A stretch of 64,000 nucleotides of DNA from Nomia melanderi. Taxonomy: Eukaryota; Arthropoda; Insecta; Hymenoptera; Halictidae. The position numbers were made by a program, and so were the translations under genes. Numbering within the stretch: position 1 is the first letter of the stretch; every line of letters starts with the position of its first letter. The notes below the pieces were generated by a model. The model did no database searches. It saw only the letters and a program-made list of their open reading frames with translations, and was not told the DNA's origin. The DNA lies in assembly GCF_051020985.1 (NCBI RefSeq), contig NC_135001.1, positions 17,849,896-17,913,895 of the forward strand, in the 5' to 3' direction. Below, one piece after another: positions 60,011 through 64,000 of this stretch.

Positions 60011-60051
60011 TTAACCCCTCAAGGACCATCCTCTAGTGTCACTGAGACACT
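60011..60051 (-). mobile_element. TTAA-element end (CCCCTCAAGGACC), solo
   Basis: TTAACCCCTCAAGGACC and then a 6-bp stem AGTGTC/GACACT with a 5-base loop (60,035-60,051), 20 nt inside the TTAA. No opposite end is found in the next 500 bp. Assigned by layout. Confidence 0.4.
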
Positions 60052-62147
60052 CCCCATTTGCTTTGACTAAACCCGAGCGAGACACAGATATGCAATGTAA
60101 CGAAACGTAATTTAAATTTAGGTAGAAATTTATTTAAAACTTCATTTCGATTTAAATGTATTCGCTGATTTAAAATCTTAAATACTTAGGCCTGTATCCG
60201 TGTTCGATAATATCCATGATGAAATCTTCCTTTATACTTGGGAGAATATATATTCATTAACCATTAAATAATTTAAAATAATTAGAAATGATTAACGACG
60301 CAAAATATTTTCTTGACACTCGTAGCACAATTCGTCTTTCCTCCAAATAGAAGGAAAATGAAATAAGTGGAATCATTAAAATATCTTTCGTTTCTGTCAA
60401 TAACGTTGTTCAATCTTTTAGGTAAAATTCTTTTACTCCAAATTTTTAATACTTCATAACTGCATCAATGCATTTATGAGAAAATTGATATTTTAGTATG
60501 ATCGAGCGTGTCAAATGGTGCAAAGTTTTCCTCTACGATTTTTCTCTAACTACGCCAGGAACAGAGTTACGGCCAGTCCGAACTACCAGATACACGTTGT
60601 ATATATCTAAGAATTTTTTAATCATTTCAACGATAAAGATTTGTTCTTTTGGTATCGAGAAATAAAATTTTTAATTCGAAATGAAAGATGCGAGTGATAG
60701 TGTTACTGAACTATAAAAATGAGAATAAACCAGAAGAAATAATTTCGAAACAAGCATTGTGGGATGCGCGGCTTAATTTAATGTCAGACATTATCTTTCA
60801 CTTGTTTATGGACATATATAAAAGTATTCAAATTTTCCCGTGGTTTTCCGCAAACTTTTACGCTCTTCGAATTGCATCGGAAATTTTAATTGCATACTTC
60901 CATTAGTCATGCTCTACATTCAACGTATGCTCGCTCACAGAAGTGTCTATAAACTAGGCTAGTTCCTGAATTTTCCACAAAATTCAGGTGTATAAATATA
61001 TTAGACATATGATGCAAACACTCGTTGTATTGTTCCAAACTAGGTTTATTTCTGATACTTCACTCGGAGGTTTGTGCACGAAGTGTATAATTCGCAATTT
61101 ACCAGCGACTGGCATCAGAGCGATAACACTTCACGCGGCCTCTTCTGTATTGGAAAACAAATCAGTACTGACTTTTTCATTTTCTGTGTATTGTACAGGA
61201 TGAAATATATTACGAGCATTTTTTACAATTATTTTCCTAAACAATTTAGTTAAAACATTTATTTGGGGAACGAAGTATACTCTGCACGTATCATATAAGT
61301 TGTTCTAGTGAAAGTTATTTCTAAAATAAACACATCACAGTTGTAATTATGTTGAACTAATTATGTATTATCGATTAATTCATGTTTCTTGTAATTCAAA
61401 CTTTTTTAACAACTGAATTATAGATTGTTCCCGACTGTTTAAGATTTTGATAATGTATCTTTTTATTTACAATACAAGTAAAATATATTTTAGAATCAGA
61501 AATACTATATAGTCTGTTTAGACTGACAGTTATTTTATACTATTTATGGTTCTCAAATTAAAAATACTGAAATTCAGAAAAATCTTTAAAGTGACTATAA
61601 TTAGTGCATATAGTATTCTTTTCTGTATTAAACCATTATACTTTTATATTAATCCTTTGCCTTGTGCTTGCTTTCCTAATTAAAGCAAGAGTTGCATTAT
61701 TATTAATAATTTAGTAGCATAAGAGAACAAATATATAATTGTTATATAATTACTATATTGTTTGTCATAATCAAGACTCAAGTATTGCTTGATATTGTTC
61801 TAAACAATAATGTACCCTCGTTTAATAAACGTCGAATACTGTTGGGTTGGAATTAAATTGTAGTTATTAAATGCATTGTCTGGAAACAATAATCCTCGTA
61901 ACAAGTTACGTGTGTTTAAATCTCCAGCTGACATCGACGTTTTCATCCGATCATAATGCTTTTTAAATAATAATGGTTTTTATATTAGAAATATTTATTT
62001 TTTATAATAATTGATACACACATTTTCCTTTCGTCGACAATTTTCTATGTGTAGTAAATAATAATCAATCTTGCATGACACTGTCTAATAAGTGATCAAA
62101 TATCGATGTTCATCAATCACTCTATGAAAACATAAATTATAGAAATG
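60052..62147. other. AT-rich non-coding stretch
   Basis: Frames at 60,688-60,906 and 60,988-61,203 are domainless. No repeat or RNA gene is recognised. Confidence 0.45.
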
Positions 62148-62580
62148 TTAACCCTTTGCACTCGAAGCTTCTTCTCGCTGATATTCCCAGTAACTCGAAG
62201 CAATTTTAATAGAAAAAGCATATTGACATATAAATAAATGGCACGCGCATGAAAAGAAAAATTATAGATGTATTTTACTGTTTTTATAGATATAAATGTT
62301 ATAATATATTCGCAATGACGAATTTTAATACGAAAACTACCAAGCAATTAGAGTGACTTATTTCCAAGTTTTTATAAAAATTAAAACAATAAGTTTTTCG
62401 AGATTCGAAGAGTCTCCTAACCTTGTATCTGTGCAAATACACAAATTGAATTGAAAATCTTTCGTAAAAACAACAAAAGAAATAATTGCAAGATCAAAAT
62501 TCTGAGATGGGTCAATTTGAGCTGTCCAGTGGTTTTAGTGTTGAATGGCTCAGCTCCGGAGCCCTCGAGTTCAGAGTTAA
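62148..62580 (+). mobile_element. Possible TTAA-element with nested C2 copy
   Basis: It starts TTAACCCTTTGCACTCGAAG (62,148-62,151). The right end, read inward, is TTAACTCTGAACTCGAGG and then the palindrome GCTCCGGAGC (62,553-62,562), 14 nt inside the TTAA. Removing the C2 copy (62,336-62,544) leaves about 224 bp, a normal size. The two ends are similar but not identical, so this pairing is tentative. Confidence 0.4.
62336..62544 (+). mobile_element. Family C2 element (about 209 bp)
   Basis: The reverse complement matches 29,947-30,157 over its length (agcaattagagtgacttatt, tcgagattcgaagagtctcc, gatgggtcaatttga). The right end is GTTTTAGTGTTGA, a one-base variant of the TTAA end. The GGGTCAA stem is present, but its partner arm has decayed. 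Confidence 0.7.
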
Positions 62581-62937
62581 TTTAATGGATGATGAGATGT
62601 TTAAGTAAAGCAACGTAAACTGTATTAATCTTTAGCAAACTGGTTGTTTTAGTGTATTTTACATAAATTCATGAGCTGTAAATGCATAATATCCACAATT
62701 TCCTATTAAGTGTAACATTTTGCCAGCTTCGAGGATCACTAAATCTTTAAGCTTCTTACGTAAGGAGCCGTTGAAATGCCTGATTTTAATGATACGCGGT
62801 TTAACACAGTATCTTTTCCGTCCGGCATTGCGAGCAAAATCACAGGTTGTGACGATTTCATCCAGGACATTTCATACGAATTTTGGTACAAAAATGCGCT
62901 GTAGTTCTCGAAAGACAATATCCTTGTATATTAACCT
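62581..62937. other. AT-rich non-coding stretch
   Basis: Holds a domainless 73-codon frame. Nothing else is seen. Confidence 0.45.
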
Positions 62938-63121
62938 TTAACCTGTTAACTGTGGAATTGAAAAATCTCTCGTTTTGCGTGCAATGTAGTGAAAAAATGA
63001 AGTGAATGAAAAACGAAACACATGTTTATGTGAAAAAATAAATAATTCATCGTTGAAAGAATCAGTATGATTTCAAGCTTTCAGATGACGCGTATACTCG
63101 TCAAACGTAGATAACTAAATT
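62938..63121 (+). mobile_element. Family E TTAA-element (184 bp)
   Basis: TTAACCTGTTAACTGTGGAA at the left (62,938-62,941). The interior is close to 35,051-35,295 with an internal deletion. The right palindrome GACGCGTATACTCGTC carries one mismatch, and the final TTAA has eroded. Confidence 0.8.
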
Positions 63122-63278
63122 TTGAAACTTGTGAAATTTCCGTTATAGTTGATACTCTGCTATGTAAGGATATTTAAATAGCTATAAACAAATGAATACA
63201 ATAAATATTTGTATTAGTTGCTATGAACGAGAATATTTAACATTAATCGGTCATTTTCAGATGGTTAAATCCATGACC
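63122..63278. other. AT-rich spacer
   Basis: Nothing recognised. Confidence 0.5.
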
Positions 63279-63519
63279 ATAATCCTTTGCACTCAGAAAT
63301 CTTTCATTAGATATATTCAACATTTTCTAATGAGTTATAGACGACATTCTTTGAAACGAAGTGAATGGGAGAATATACATAAATTAAGAAACAAAGTTAT
63401 TATTTCAATATTCCACATATTTATGTATTACACGAAGCTGAAAATTGTGTGTAAGACTTTATAATTTTCGCATATCAAGTCAAATGGTAACTGAGAGTCA
63501 TCTCTCGAGTGCAATTCTT
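63279..63519 (+). mobile_element. Family A element, diverged (241 bp)
   Basis: The left end is ATAATCCTTTGCACTCAG and the right end CTCGAGTGCAATTCTTT, both TTAA lost. The interior (caacattttctaatgagtta, gaaacaaagttattatttca) aligns with the complement of the 13.5- and 2.7-kb copies. The hairpin is weakened (GGTAACT/AGTCATC, 63,486-63,502). The 90-codon plus frame across it is incidental. Confidence 0.8.
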
Positions 63520-64000
63520 TCTAGAAGTCGGAAGCTTTAGAGTACATTTAACATCATCGTATACACCTTCATAAAAAGCTTGAATTCTTTATTGGACCAA
63601 TCGTAACCTGAGTGAATATTAATATCCTCACGGTATCGCGTTACATCGTACGTTGTACACGCAAAGCGAACAGGAATAGGTGAAACCATATTTGAGCAGA
63701 AAGTTCTTAGATTTAATATTACTTCGTGTAATATATAGTTTTCGAAGAAGTTGAATATTAAAATTCACCGGAGAACACACGTATTTTAGTGCTAGTTTGG
63801 TTAATTAATTTTTCATGCTAATTGCGTGTAAACTAATATTTAGAATATAGCAAGCTCGATGAATGAGGCTAGTGAAGTAATATTAAAATATGTTTTACGA
63901 AGAAATAAATAATAAATACCTATACAGACACATCAATGTTTCATTATACATTTAACAAATTTTCGAAATTCGTTAGTATTAAAAAATAAGCTTGACACCG
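63520..64000. other. AT-rich non-coding stretch
   Basis: Nothing recognised up to the window edge. Confidence 0.5.

Noticed and set aside
1..64000. CRISPR arrays, bacterial operons, ribosome binding sites, rRNA genes
   Set aside because: No regularly spaced identical repeats and no bacterial gene organisation. The repeats found are dispersed transposon copies in both orientations.
1..64000. Endogenous viral or retroviral sequence
   Set aside because: No polymerase, integrase or capsid-like frame and no long terminal repeats were recognised.
1..64000. Known conserved insect microRNA hairpins
   Set aside because: A scan by eye against remembered mature sequences (let-7, mir-1, mir-9, mir-10, mir-124 and others) found no match. 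The hairpins seen are short and located at transposon ends.

Overview
The window looks like AT-rich non-coding DNA from an animal nuclear genome. It is most likely an insect, and I would guess a bee or another hymenopteran. The reasons are long stop-dense AT-rich stretches, a few short CpG-containing GC-richer islands, microsatellites, and many short non-autonomous DNA transposons that end in TTAA. The species guess rests on remembered repeat style and is not proven. I see no operons, no bacterial-type genes, and no complete protein-coding, tRNA or rRNA gene. Open frames do not exceed about 180 codons, and the longest lie in skewed or repetitive sequence.

The best-supported content is mobile DNA. 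About 25 short (about 140-330 bp) elements, or single ends of them, begin with TTAA followed by C and end with the complementary arrangement. They are typical of piggyBac-type MITEs, although no piggyBac transposase is visible. I sort them provisionally as: A (CCCTTTGCACTCGA ends; about 2.7, 10.5, 13.5, 26.4 and 63.3 kb); B (CCCTTTGCGGACGAAT; 26.7 and 28.4 kb); C (CACTAG ends; about 4.5, 13.3, 26.6, 46.0, 49.7 and 53.1 kb) with a variant C2 (29.9 and 62.3 kb); D (CACGTTGAATGCC; 0.9, 7.1 and 46.2 kb); E (CCAGTTAACTG or CCTGTTAACTG; 25.8, 35.1, 48.2, 58.2 and 62.9 kb); F (CC(T/C)CTTGCC; 2.6, 17.3 and 24.4 kb); and several singletons. Many are nested or share one TTAA. Two nestings can be checked against an uninterrupted relative elsewhere in the window.

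The most notable observation is a shared end design. In at least seven otherwise different families, one end (only one where both ends can be read) carries a palindrome or hairpin starting 15-17 nt, most often exactly 16 nt, inside the TTAA. In two families the stem sequence differs between copies by paired changes that keep base pairing. This suggests a selected structural signal in the transposon end.

Other content is two decayed Tc1/mariner-like transposase fragments (36.4-36.8 kb and about 51.6 kb), a separate 490-bp inverted-repeat element with a tandemly duplicated end (35.3-35.9 kb), a 74-bp dispersed repeat (26.2 and 28.9 kb), a 105-bp tandem repeat (20.5 kb), and simple repeats. GC-richer islands lie at about 16.2-16.8, 26.0-26.35, 28.8-29.5, 40.65-41.4, 45.1-46.0, 52.1-53.0 and 58.8-59.2 kb. 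They are the best candidates for promoters, first exons or enhancers of genes outside the window. The remainder is AT-rich intergenic or intronic sequence in which I see nothing further.
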